From Avibacterium volantium (GTDB lineage: Bacteria > Pseudomonadota > Gammaproteobacteria > Enterobacterales > Pasteurellaceae), in NCBI RefSeq assembly GCF_900635775.1, contig NZ_LR134167.1, positions 839,001 through 903,000 of the forward strand: a DNA stretch of 64,000 nucleotides, written 5' to 3'. Positions 54,551 through 63,180 of the stretch are shown piece after piece. Every line of letters starts with the position of its first letter. Within the stretch, counting starts at the first letter, position 1. The notes beneath the pieces are model-generated. The model did not search any database, had not been told where the DNA came from, and saw nothing but the letters and a program-made list of their open reading frames with translations. The position numbers and the translations under genes are program-made.

Positions 54551-54838
54551 GCACCGCACTTTAAATTTAAAATTAATGTGAAATATCGGGGCAATCCCCT
54601 TGTAAATTGCCCGAATGGAAATAAAATTTTTAGAAAAGTAACGCCTGAACGCAGCGAAGCGAGTATGGGCTTACTTTTCGTCAAAAAAATTTTATTGTAA
54701 TGAGGAAAAGCAATTTAGTAGGGGTTCCCTTTTCTTTGCTTCCTTTCTTTTGGGAACGCAAAAGAAAGGAAGTCGCCAACGGCGAAACCCGTTATAATTA
54801 CAAAGAAAACCGTAATTAACCAAATAATAAACAAAACG
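54551..54838. repeat. array unit 5 (head type B, truncated)
   Basis: About 285 bases. Head type B, nearly identical to unit 2 up to the CGAAACCCGTTATAA stretch, then sequence similarity ends before the transporter ribosome site (CGGAGA at 54855-54860). It lacks the right junction signal. Confidence 0.85.
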
Positions 54839-54865
54839 ACCAAAACCCTAACCACGGAGACCCAA

Positions 54866-56713
54866 ATGCCCTCAATCACCAATATCCCCCTTGCTAGCGT
54901 TGTGATTTTTCTTGCCATCGCTGTACTCTTGTTTATCCACAACAAAATCCGAATGGACGTCATCGCCCTGTTGGTCATGCTTGCTTTTTGTGTGAGTGGG
55001 ATCTTGAGCGTACAGGAAGTCTTTGCAGGCTTCAGCGATCCGAATATTATTTTGATCGCCTTGCTGTTTATTGTGGGGGAAGCCTTGGTGCGCACTGGCG
55101 TAGCCTATCAAGTGAGTGAATGGCTGATGAAAGCGGCGAAAAATAGCGAAACCCGTGTGCTGATTTTAGTGATGTTAGCGGTAGCAGGGTTGGGATCTTT
55201 TATGAGTTCCGTGGGGATTGTGGCAATTTTTATCCCTGTGGTATTGGTGATTTGCCGCCAAATGCACATTTCGCCAAGACGCCTGATGATGCCGTTGAGT
55301 ATGGCTGGGCTAATCAGCGGTATGATGACCTTAATCGCCACTGCACCAAATTTGGTGATTAACGCAGAATTAATCCATCTCACCAAACAGCGTTTTGATT
55401 TCTTTTCCTTCACGCCGATTGGTATTGTGATTTTGTTGCTGGGCATTGTGTATATGCTGGTGGCTCGCCGTTGGTTAGGGCAAGCGGAAAATGAACAAAG
55501 CGAAGGCGTGAATCGTCATTCCATTCAAGATCTGATTGAAGATTATCAATTGCAAGCACGCACCAAACGTTTTGTAGTGCGAACAGGATCGGATTTTATC
55601 GGGCAGCCCTTAGAAGCCTTGCATCTGCGCTCTAATTATGCCTTGAACGTGCTGGCGATTGAGCGTTGGAAGCGTTTTCGTCCAAGATTTCTAGCTGATT
55701 CCTTAGGGAAAATCGAAATTCGTGAAAAGGATATTTTGCTGATTGATTGCGCTGATCCTGAGCTAGATATTAATGAATTTTGCCAACAACATCAGCTTGA
55801 GCCAACGGAATTGCGTCCTTACCACTTTGAACAACAAGCTAAGTTTATGGGAATGGTGGAAATCACGCCAATTCCTGAAGGGGATTATCTCGGCAAAACA
55901 GTGGCAGAAATTGGCTTTCGTTCACGTTTTGGTTTAAATGTGGTGGGCATTAAGCGTAATAATGAGATTTTGACGGGGAGTTTGATTGAACAGCCATTAA
56001 AGATTGGTGATTTACTGTTGGTGGTCGGATCGTGGAAATTGATCCAAGCAATGCGTAATAAAACAAAAGCCTTTTTCGTACTCGATTATCCTGCGGAAAT
56101 TGAACGCGCCGCGCCCGCGCAAAGCCAAGCGCCTTATGCCATTTTATCCATTGTCACGATGGTGGCATTAATGGTAACAGGCGTTGTGCCGAATGTGGTT
56201 GCTGCCCTGATCGCCTGTTTAATGTTAGCGAAATTCCGCTGCGTTGATGCGAAAAGCGCTTATGCGTCCATTCATTGGTCGAGCTTAATTTTAATTGTGG
56301 GAATGATGCCATTTTCCACCGCACTACAAAAAACAGGCGGGATTAATTTAATCGTAGAATTTATGATTAACACCGTAGGGGGAATGGGTAAACATTGGAT
56401 TTTAATCAGCTTGTTTACACTGACTGCGGTGATTGGTCTGTTTATTTCTAACACCGCCACTGCGATTTTAATGGCGCCGATAGCTATCACAATGGCGCAG
56501 CATTTGCAGCTTTCCCCATTGCCTTTTGCAATGACGGTAGCGATTGCTTCGTCCGCCGCCTTTATGACGCCGATTTCTTCGCCAGTAAACACAATGGTGC
56601 TGGGCGCAGGGAATTATAAATTTGGCGATTTCGTCAAAATTGGCGTGCCTTTTACTTTGCTGGTTATGTTGGCAACGGTGTTTCTTGTTCCAGTATTCTT
56701 TCCGTTTAAATAA
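54866..56713 (+). CDS. SLC13/DASS-type transporter with TrkA-C domains
   Basis: Inner-membrane carrier of the anion-sodium symporter superfamily. 615 residues, similar in layout to E. coli YfbS. Membrane helices in the first ~200 residues (DPNIILIALLFIVGEALVRTG; then SSVGIVAIFIPVVLVI), two cytoplasmic RCK_C/TrkA-C-type regulatory domains at about residues 220-400 (IGQPLEALHLRSNYALNVLA and LGKTVAEIGFRSRFGLNVVG), then more helices with SNTATAILMAPIAI. Substrate unknown; dicarboxylate or sulfate are typical of relatives. Start ATG 54866. It begins 28 bases after the repeat array, and ynbA follows 9 bases after its stop. Confidence 0.88.
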   Translation: MPSITNIPLASVVIFLAIAVLLFIHNKIRMDVIALLVMLAFCVSGILSVQEVFAGFSDPNIILIALLFIVGEALVRTGVAYQVSEWLMKAAKNSETRVLILVMLAVAGLGSFMSSVGIVAIFIPVVLVICRQMHISPRRLMMPLSMAGLISGMMTLIATAPNLVINAELIHLTKQRFDFFSFTPIGIVILLLGIVYMLVARRWLGQAENEQSEGVNRHSIQDLIEDYQLQARTKRFVVRTGSDFIGQPLEALHLRSNYALNVLAIERWKRFRPRFLADSLGKIEIREKDILLIDCADPELDINEFCQQHQLEPTELRPYHFEQQAKFMGMVEITPIPEGDYLGKTVAEIGFRSRFGLNVVGIKRNNEILTGSLIEQPLKIGDLLLVVGSWKLIQAMRNKTKAFFVLDYPAEIERAAPAQSQAPYAILSIVTMVALMVTGVVPNVVAALIACLMLAKFRCVDAKSAYASIHWSSLILIVGMMPFSTALQKTGGINLIVEFMINTVGGMGKHWILISLFTLTAVIGLFISNTATAILMAPIAITMAQHLQLSPLPFAMTVAIASSAAFMTPISSPVNTMVLGAGNYKFGDFVKIGVPFTLLVMLATVFLVPVFFPFK

Positions 56714-56722
56714 GGAGAAATA

Positions 56723-57517
56723 ATGAGCATTTACGATTTAAAACCGAAGTTTCAAAATTTACTTCGTCCCACGGTGGTGAAGTTAGAACGCAAAGGTGTT
56801 ACGGCAAACCAAGTTACCCTTGCAGCCTGTGGAATTTCAGTGATTTTAGGCTTATTTTTGACCGCACTTTCTGCGGTGCATTGGCTGTTTATTTTAATCC
56901 CTATTTGGCTTTTTGTGCGAATGGCGCTTAATGCCATTGACGGAATGTTAGCGCGAGAATTTCAGCAAAAATCGCGTTTGGGTGGTTATCTTAATGAAAT
57001 TACCGATGTGGTTTCTGATGCGGCGTTGTATCTGCCTTTTGCTTTTATCGCCCCTTTTGATCCCCTTGTTATCGGGCTGATTATTTGGCTCGCCGCCTTA
57101 ACGGAGTTTTGTGGCGTGTTAGGGCAAGTGCAAGGGCAAACACGCCGTTATGACGGGCCTTTTGGTAAAAGTGATCGTGCCCTTTTGTTTGGATTCTTTG
57201 GGCTACTTTATACCTTTATGCCGATTTTGCCGAGTTGGTTTTATGGACTGGCTTGGTCTGTGGTGTTGATGCTAATTTTGACTTGCGTGAAACGCGTGAA
57301 GTCAGGGCTGGCGGAAGGTAAGGCTTTAGATCAGAATGTTGAAAATCAGGCTGATCAAAACCAAGCACAAAATTTAGAAACGCACTCAGAAGCTATAATA
57401 ATAGAGGAACAAGCAGAAAATTGCACAAAAAACCAAGCAGAAAACCAAAGTGCGGTGGAATTTTCCGCAGAAAATTCCACGCAACAAAAGCCACAGGAGA
57501 ATGAAAATGCTCGCTAA
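56723..57517 (+). CDS. ynbA: CDP-alcohol phosphatidyltransferase family protein (YnbA-like)
   Basis: Membrane enzyme predicted to swap the CMP of CDP-diacylglycerol for an alcohol. 264 residues. The family motif is visible as NAIDGMLAREFQQKSRLGGY then LNEITDVVSD. The first aspartate of the usual D-x2-DG motif is asparagine, as I recall for YnbA-type members, so activity may differ. The C-terminus after residue ~200 is a glutamine/asparagine/glutamate-rich low-complexity tail. Followed by an acyltransferase and a CdsA homologue in one operon. Confidence 0.82.
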   Translation: MSIYDLKPKFQNLLRPTVVKLERKGVTANQVTLAACGISVILGLFLTALSAVHWLFILIPIWLFVRMALNAIDGMLAREFQQKSRLGGYLNEITDVVSDAALYLPFAFIAPFDPLVIGLIIWLAALTEFCGVLGQVQGQTRRYDGPFGKSDRALLFGFFGLLYTFMPILPSWFYGLAWSVVLMLILTCVKRVKSGLAEGKALDQNVENQADQNQAQNLETHSEAIIIEEQAENCTKNQAENQSAVEFSAENSTQQKPQENENAR

Positions 57518-58136
57518 ACTGGTTGATTTTCTTTTATGCCGTTTTACCTCTTTTATTAGCGGTGTTCGTCCTGCGAAAAATATCGCTCTGCTTTCCGCAG
57601 ATAAGCCAAGACTTTATTACGCTAATCACAACAGCCACGGAGATTTTATTTTATTCTGGGTGTCTTTGCCTTATGAAGTGCGTAAGAAAACCCGTCCTGT
57701 GGCAGGTGCGGATTATTGGACGAAAGGCAAAATTCGCCGTTTTCTTGCGGAAAAAGTGTTTAATATGCTGCTGATCGAGCGCGGCGGCAATGATCCTAAA
57801 GTCGTAACAGAACAAATTAGCCAAGCGCTACAAGAAAATTCGTTGATTATTTTCCCCGAAGGCACAAGAAAAACCAATGATGATCTTGCCCTCCAGCCCT
57901 TTAAAAGTGGTTTATATTATTTAGCCAAAGCCAATCCTAATGTGGATCTCGTGCCAGTTTGGATCAGCAATACCCATAATTTATTGCCGAAAGGTTTTAT
58001 TCTGCCAATTCCCTTGCTGTGTGATCTATATTTGGGCGAGCCGATTCATTGGCAGCCACAAGAAGATAAAACGCAATTTCTAGCGCGAGCAGAGCAGGCC
58101 TTGCTTAATCTTAACCCGAAACATCAAGGAGCATAA
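57507..58136 (+). CDS. PlsC-type acyltransferase, accessory copy
   Basis: Predicted lysophospholipid or lysophosphatidate acyltransferase. About 209 residues. The catalytic block is NHNSHGD (HX4D), followed by RGGNDPK and FPEGTRKTNDD. It is only distantly similar to plsC at 36774 and has no clear membrane helix. ATG 57507 has AGGAG at 57495-57499 and overlaps the ynbA end by 11 bases. ynbB follows after one base. E. coli has a different protein (YnbC) in the related operon. Probably acylates a special lipid made by its neighbours (inference). Confidence 0.83.
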   Translation: MLAKLVDFLLCRFTSFISGVRPAKNIALLSADKPRLYYANHNSHGDFILFWVSLPYEVRKKTRPVAGADYWTKGKIRRFLAEKVFNMLLIERGGNDPKVVTEQISQALQENSLIIFPEGTRKTNDDLALQPFKSGLYYLAKANPNVDLVPVWISNTHNLLPKGFILPIPLLCDLYLGEPIHWQPQEDKTQFLARAEQALLNLNPKHQGA

Positions 58137-58137
58137 A

Positions 58138-59067
58138 ATGGAAATGTGGAATTTATTTTGGGGATTAATTTGCACCTTGTTATTGGCATCAGGCATTGGT
58201 TATGCACTGAAATGGAAAGTGGGTTTTTCCACGCCCCATTCGATGATTGATAACCTAAACGCACGCATTAATGCGTGGTGGGTGATGATTTTAATTATCT
58301 TCGCCGCCGCGTATCTCGGCTTCTATGGCGTATTAGGTTTATTTTTTATCGTTTCTTTTATGGCGTTACGGGAATTTTTATCGCTGATTGAAATTCGCCG
58401 TGGCGATCATCTCGCTTTAGTGGCCTGCTTTTATTTCATTTTGCCTTTGCAATATTATTTTGTCGCGGTGGATTGGTTTAGTATGTTCAGCATTTTTATT
58501 CCTGTTTATGCGTTCTTATTTTTACCGATTTTATCCGCATTGCTAGGCGACACGGCACATTTTTTAGATCGTTCAAGCAAAGTGCAATGGGCGGTGATGA
58601 TTTCCGTGTTCTGTATTTCGCATATTCCTGCTATTCTCACCCTAAATATTGCAGGATTTGAAGGTAAAAGCTTATTATTAATGATCTTTTTGATCCTGAT
58701 TGTGCAGGCAAGTGATGTGTTGCAATATGTATGGGGAAAATTATTCGGTAAACATAAAATTGCGCCAACCTTATCTCCGTCCAAAACCGTAGAGGGTTTT
58801 GTCGGTGGCGTACTAAGCGCTTCAGCATTGGGCGGATTGCTTTCTTGGCTAACGCCATTTAGCGCCGTGCAAGCTACCTTAATTAGCTTGGTTATTTGTT
58901 TAATGGGCTTTTTAGGTGGGCTGGTGATGTCAGCAATGAAACGCAGTATGGGCGTGAAAGATTGGGGCAATATGATAAGTGGACACGGTGGAATGTTAGA
59001 TCGTATGGATAGCCTATGCTTTGCCGCACCGATTTTCTTCCATATTGTGAGATATTATTGGATTTAA
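58138..59067 (+). CDS. ynbB: Phosphatidate cytidylyltransferase homologue (YnbB-like)
   Basis: Second CdsA-family membrane protein of this window. 309 residues, about eight helices. The CDS signature is complete (SAMKRSMGVKDWGNMISGHG, then GMLDRMD), so it is probably active. With ynbA and the acyltransferase it forms a mini-pathway from lysophosphatidate to a CDP-activated lipid to a head-group exchange. Its product is unknown. The gap to mog is 18 bases, so these genes may be cotranscribed. Confidence 0.85.
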   Translation: MEMWNLFWGLICTLLLASGIGYALKWKVGFSTPHSMIDNLNARINAWWVMILIIFAAAYLGFYGVLGLFFIVSFMALREFLSLIEIRRGDHLALVACFYFILPLQYYFVAVDWFSMFSIFIPVYAFLFLPILSALLGDTAHFLDRSSKVQWAVMISVFCISHIPAILTLNIAGFEGKSLLLMIFLILIVQASDVLQYVWGKLFGKHKIAPTLSPSKTVEGFVGGVLSASALGGLLSWLTPFSAVQATLISLVICLMGFLGGLVMSAMKRSMGVKDWGNMISGHGGMLDRMDSLCFAAPIFFHIVRYYWI

Positions 59068-59085
59068 TAAAAAACAGAGGAAAAA

Positions 59086-60027
<942 letters not shown>

Positions 60028-60028
<1 letters not shown>

Positions 60029-61062
60029 TGGATAAGCGTTTGCCGATCAGCCAGTTATTAATGGCGTTGTCTGCCTTAGTGGTAATTCTGGCTGGTGTGA
60101 AATTGGCAGGGGAAATTGTCGTGCCATTTTTACTTTCCCTGTTTATCGCCATTATTTGCTCTCCTGTGGTGAAGTTTATGACACAGCGTAAAGTTCCCCA
60201 TTGGCTCGCACTTACCTTGCTATTTTTGATGATCTTGACGGTGTTTTTCTTTCTCGCCAGCCTTATTAATAGCACAGCACGGGAATTTACCCAGTCGATC
60301 CCGCAATATCGCCTATTGCTTTCGCAACGCTTAAACGAGCTTGCCACGATTACGCAGAGCTTGCATTTACCGCTGGATAATCTGCGCCAGCAAATTATGC
60401 AACACTTTGATCCCGCAATGATAATGAATGTTGCCAGCGGTTTTTTACTTAGTTTCTCTGGCGTGGTAACCAACGTTTTCGTACTGTTTCTCGTGGTGCT
60501 GTTTATGCTGCTAGAAGCCCCAACGGCAAAGCATAAATTTGCTGTGGCATTCAGCAAACCGAATCAAGTGGCACAGTACGAGGGCTACATTGACCGTATT
60601 CTAAAAGGTGTAATGGATTATCTCGGCGTGAAAACTCTCACCAGCCTTTTAACTGGCTTAGGCGTGTTTATTCTGCTGAAAATTTTTGATGTGCAATACG
60701 CCATTTTATGGGCAACGCTCAGTTTTCTGCTCAATTATGTCCCGAATATCGGCTCAATTATCGCCGCCATTCCTATTATCGTCCAAGCCTTATTGCTTAA
60801 TGGCTTTTTCACCGGCATAGGCGTAACCATTGGGGTTATCAGCCTAAATATGATTATCGGCAACGTGCTTGAACCGCGAATGATGGGCAAAACCCTCGGG
60901 CTTTCCACCCTCGTGGTGTTCCTCTCTCTCTTATTTTGGGGCTGGTTGCTCGGCTCGGTGGGAATGTTCCTCTCCGTTCCTCTTACAATGGTACTCAAAA
61001 TCGCCCTTGAAGCCAGCCCGGATACGGTGAAGTATGCCGCATTGCTTGGTGAAACGAAGTAA
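60028..61062 (+). CDS. tqsA: AI-2E family transporter (TqsA-like)
   Basis: Inner-membrane protein of the UPF0118/AI-2E family; E. coli TqsA affects autoinducer-2 export. 344 residues, equal to TqsA. Seven or more helices, with family motifs VVPFLLSLFIAIICSPVV and LNYVPNIGSIIAAIPI, and NVLEPRMMGKTLGLSTLVV near the C-terminus. The substrate is uncertain: relatives include ion/proton antiporters. Coupled to glnB by a one-base overlap. Confidence 0.88.
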
Positions 61063-61091
61063 TTTGATTAAATATTTTATAGGTGATCAAT

Positions 61092-62057
61092 ATGAATAAT
61101 GCTAAGAAAGTTTTTAATGAAGGCTGGAAATTTTATAAAAAGGGTAATTTAGATGCTGCGATAGAGGCTTGGTCAAGTATAACTCGTGAGGATGATAGGG
61201 AATATTATGCAAAGAGTCGTTTGGGCTTAGGTCTTTTATATAAAAAAGCGGATGAGCAAGAAAAAGCCATAGAAGCTTGGTTAAGTATAACTCGTGAAGA
61301 TAATAGGGAAATTTATGCAGGTAGTCGTTTAAATTTAGGTCTTTTATATAAAGAAATTAATAATCAAGAGAAAGCGATAGAAACTTGGTCAAATATAAGT
61401 TGTGAAGATAGTAAGGAGGCTTATGCGAAGAGTCGTTTTAATTTAGGTAATTTGTATAAAAATAATGGTGAAAGAGAAAAAGCAATAGAGGCTTGGTCAA
61501 GTATAACTCGTGAAGATGATAGAGAAATTTATGCAGATAGTCGTTTAAATTTAGGTCTTTTATATAAAGAAATTAATAATCAAGAGAAAGCGATAGAAAC
61601 TTGGTCAAGCATAAGTTGTGAAGATAGTAAGGAGGTTTATGCGAAGAGCCGTTTTAATTTAGGTCTTTTATATAAAGAAATTAATAATCAAGAGAAAGCG
61701 ATAGAAACTTGGTCAAACATAAGTTGTGAAGATAGTAAGGAGGTTTATGCGAAGAGCCATTTTAATTTAGGTGATTTATATAAAAATAATAATGAGGATA
61801 AAAAAGCAAAACAATGTTATAAAAATGTAATTAAAGTTGGGGATAGAGCTTTTGTTTATCAAGCTAATATCTTTTTAAGAATTTTAGAAATAAGTTCTGG
61901 TAATAATAAAGAGGAACTGGGAGAGTTATTTAAAAAAATAGATTTGATACTTGGAAATTTGTTTGTATATCCAAATAGGGGTTTAGTGGATTGTTCAGAA
62001 GTCGCTCACTATACTCGAGCTTCGACAGCACTTCTTTTATTGGAAAAAGATAAGTAA
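61092..62057 (+). CDS. TPR/Sel1-like repeat protein, N-terminal part of a gene split by a stop
   Basis: 321 residues. Seven tandem repeats of 36 residues with pattern KAIE(A/T)WSxI...YAxSRxNLGLLYK, matching TPR-type helix pairs. At DNA level the repeats have a period of 108 bp and some copies are nearly identical, e.g. from 61361, 61577 and 61685. After the repeats comes a short helical linker and EVAHYTRASTALLLLEKDK, then TAA at 62055. The frame continues past this stop into the next ORF. ATG 61092 follows AGGTGA. AT-rich codon use (many ATA, AAT, TTA) and absence of uptake signals differ from the neighbours, suggesting acquisition. No signal peptide; likely cytoplasmic. Confidence 0.75.
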   Translation: MNNAKKVFNEGWKFYKKGNLDAAIEAWSSITREDDREYYAKSRLGLGLLYKKADEQEKAIEAWLSITREDNREIYAGSRLNLGLLYKEINNQEKAIETWSNISCEDSKEAYAKSRFNLGNLYKNNGEREKAIEAWSSITREDDREIYADSRLNLGLLYKEINNQEKAIETWSSISCEDSKEVYAKSRFNLGLLYKEINNQEKAIETWSNISCEDSKEVYAKSHFNLGDLYKNNNEDKKAKQCYKNVIKVGDRAFVYQANIFLRILEISSGNNKEELGELFKKIDLILGNLFVYPNRGLVDCSEVAHYTRASTALLLLEKDK

Positions 62058-62114
62058 AAGGTTAGTAAGTTTCGATTAAGTTCAATCAGAGGCGTAAATG
62101 ATCCAAAAGAAGGA

Positions 62115-62888
62115 ATGATACTAAATGAATATTTAAACTTAGATAATTTCATTGAGCAAAGAGAGTTTATTTCTTTTATTAGTTGTTTTACTTTTAACCA
62201 TGATAGCCTTAATCAGTTTAGACTTTATGGTAAAGAAAATAATAGAGAAGCCTCTGGCGTTAGTTTGGTTTTTAATGTAGATAATTTTTTTAGTTCTGAA
62301 TATATAGATAGATTTTTACCTTTTTCAAATTTAGATAAGGATTCGGCTATTCTCGATGATAGTCCTGAAGAAAATAAGTTTCCTCTTTATCGTTGTATTT
62401 ATATTGATCCTAAAAGTGATTATCTATCTATTGCTAAAAGAAGTAAGATTACTTTCTTTAGGCAGTATGAAGGTGGGAGAGAGAAATGGGAAGAATATCA
62501 AGATAAGTTAGAAAATATAGAGGATACTGTAAGGGTAAGTTTTAAATTAATTAAGGATATTATAGGTGAAATTAATACGAGTGATGATGTAGTCAAAGAA
62601 TTATTACATGATATATTAATGCCTCTACAATATTTAGTTAAGCATTATGCTTTTGAGGAAGAACAAGAATGTAGAATGGTAAGCATACGTTCTTTAACAA
62701 AAGATTCGAACATAAAGGTTGATGAACAATTAAACTCTATGTATATAGAATATCCTGCTAGCGTTAGCGATGCTGTGAAAAAAGTTTATCTTTCTATTGG
62801 TGCTAGGGAGAAAGAGCATTTTTTCATTAGAAAATTGGGTGATCATAGAAAAGTTGTCCTTTCAGAAAACCCTTTCAGGCAAAAGTAA
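62115..62888 (+). CDS. DUF2971-like protein, C-terminal part of the same split gene
   Basis: 257 residues in the same frame as the TPR ORF. The stop at 62055 and this ATG are separated by 19 sense codons reading KVSKFRLSSIRGVNDPKEG. In DUF2971 proteins a typical start is HYT...LxSIL...FRxSSxxxxNDPxEG, and here the HYT part is before the stop and FRLSS..NDPKEG after it. Further features: FISCFTFNHDSLNQFRLYG and the C-terminal CRMVSIRSL. The function of DUF2971 is unknown to me. The ATG may not be used at all, and the ribosome site is weak (AAGGA at 62110-62114 is adjacent to the ATG). AT-rich as above. Confidence 0.7.
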   Translation: MILNEYLNLDNFIEQREFISFISCFTFNHDSLNQFRLYGKENNREASGVSLVFNVDNFFSSEYIDRFLPFSNLDKDSAILDDSPEENKFPLYRCIYIDPKSDYLSIAKRSKITFFRQYEGGREKWEEYQDKLENIEDTVRVSFKLIKDIIGEINTSDDVVKELLHDILMPLQYLVKHYAFEEEQECRMVSIRSLTKDSNIKVDEQLNSMYIEYPASVSDAVKKVYLSIGAREKEHFFIRKLGDHRKVVLSENPFRQK

Positions 62889-62904
62889 AAAATTTTCAAA
62901 AATC

Positions 62905-62990
62905 CCACCGCACTTTGTTTTTGAGATTTTATTGTTTTCTCTAAAATTTTTGCGATCGCTATCGCAAAGAAAGTGCGGTGGTTTTTCTTT
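62905..62990 (+). terminator. nested uptake-signal terminator after the DUF2971 ORF
   Basis: CCACCGCACTTT (62905-62916) pairs with AAAGTGCGGTGG (62970-62981), followed by TTTTTCTTTT. A second hairpin, TTGCGAT/ATCGCAA, is nested just inside the right arm. The remaining gap to rlmN is AT-rich and should hold its promoter. Confidence 0.75.
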
Positions 62991-63180
62991 TATTTTTCTT
63001 TTGGCTAAAATAGCGTTCAGGTTAGGCTGAAATTGCTAGATTAATCAAATAGAACTCTGTACAATCGCAACTCATTTTTTAAGCGGTAGAAACTTTCTTA
63101 ATTTATAGCGGGTAAACTTAGCCTGAAAAAGCGAAAAAGTTTAGCTATATCAATGCCGTAATGTGTAATAACGAGGCTTT

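Larger units (their letters stand above)
53180..54838. repeat. tandem array of five ~330-bp hairpin-rich intergenic units
   Basis: The gap between rnhB and the SLC13 transporter consists almost wholly of five direct repeats. The landmark CCCCTTGTAAATT recurs at 53265, 53595, 53924, 54267 and 54596. Each unit contains up to four hairpins: TCGGG..CAAT/ATTGCCCGA; AAAAGTAA/TTACTTTT within a longer A/T stem; a 14-bp CTTCCTTTCTTTTG/CAAAAGAAAGGAAG; and TCGCC/GGCGA. Units are mostly joined by opposed uptake signals (AAAGTGCGGT ... ACCGCACTTT) around ACTTTTTCAAAAAGT. No plausible protein is encoded; the short ORFs inside have no family features. Similar CTTTCTTTTG-type palindromes occur in intergenic repeats of other proteobacteria (from memory). 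Confidence 0.9.

Noticed and set aside
53206-54838. CRISPR array
   Set aside because: Units are about 330 bases and directly adjacent. There are no short repeats with unique spacers and no cas genes.
54866-56713. Citrate-specific carrier name for the SLC13-type protein
   Set aside because: The TrkA-C domains and overall layout match the broad SLC13 group; substrate cannot be decided from the sequence.
58506-58970. 154-codon antisense ORF in ynbB
   Set aside because: Complement of a complete membrane protein gene with CDS signature; composition is typical of a reverse-frame shadow.
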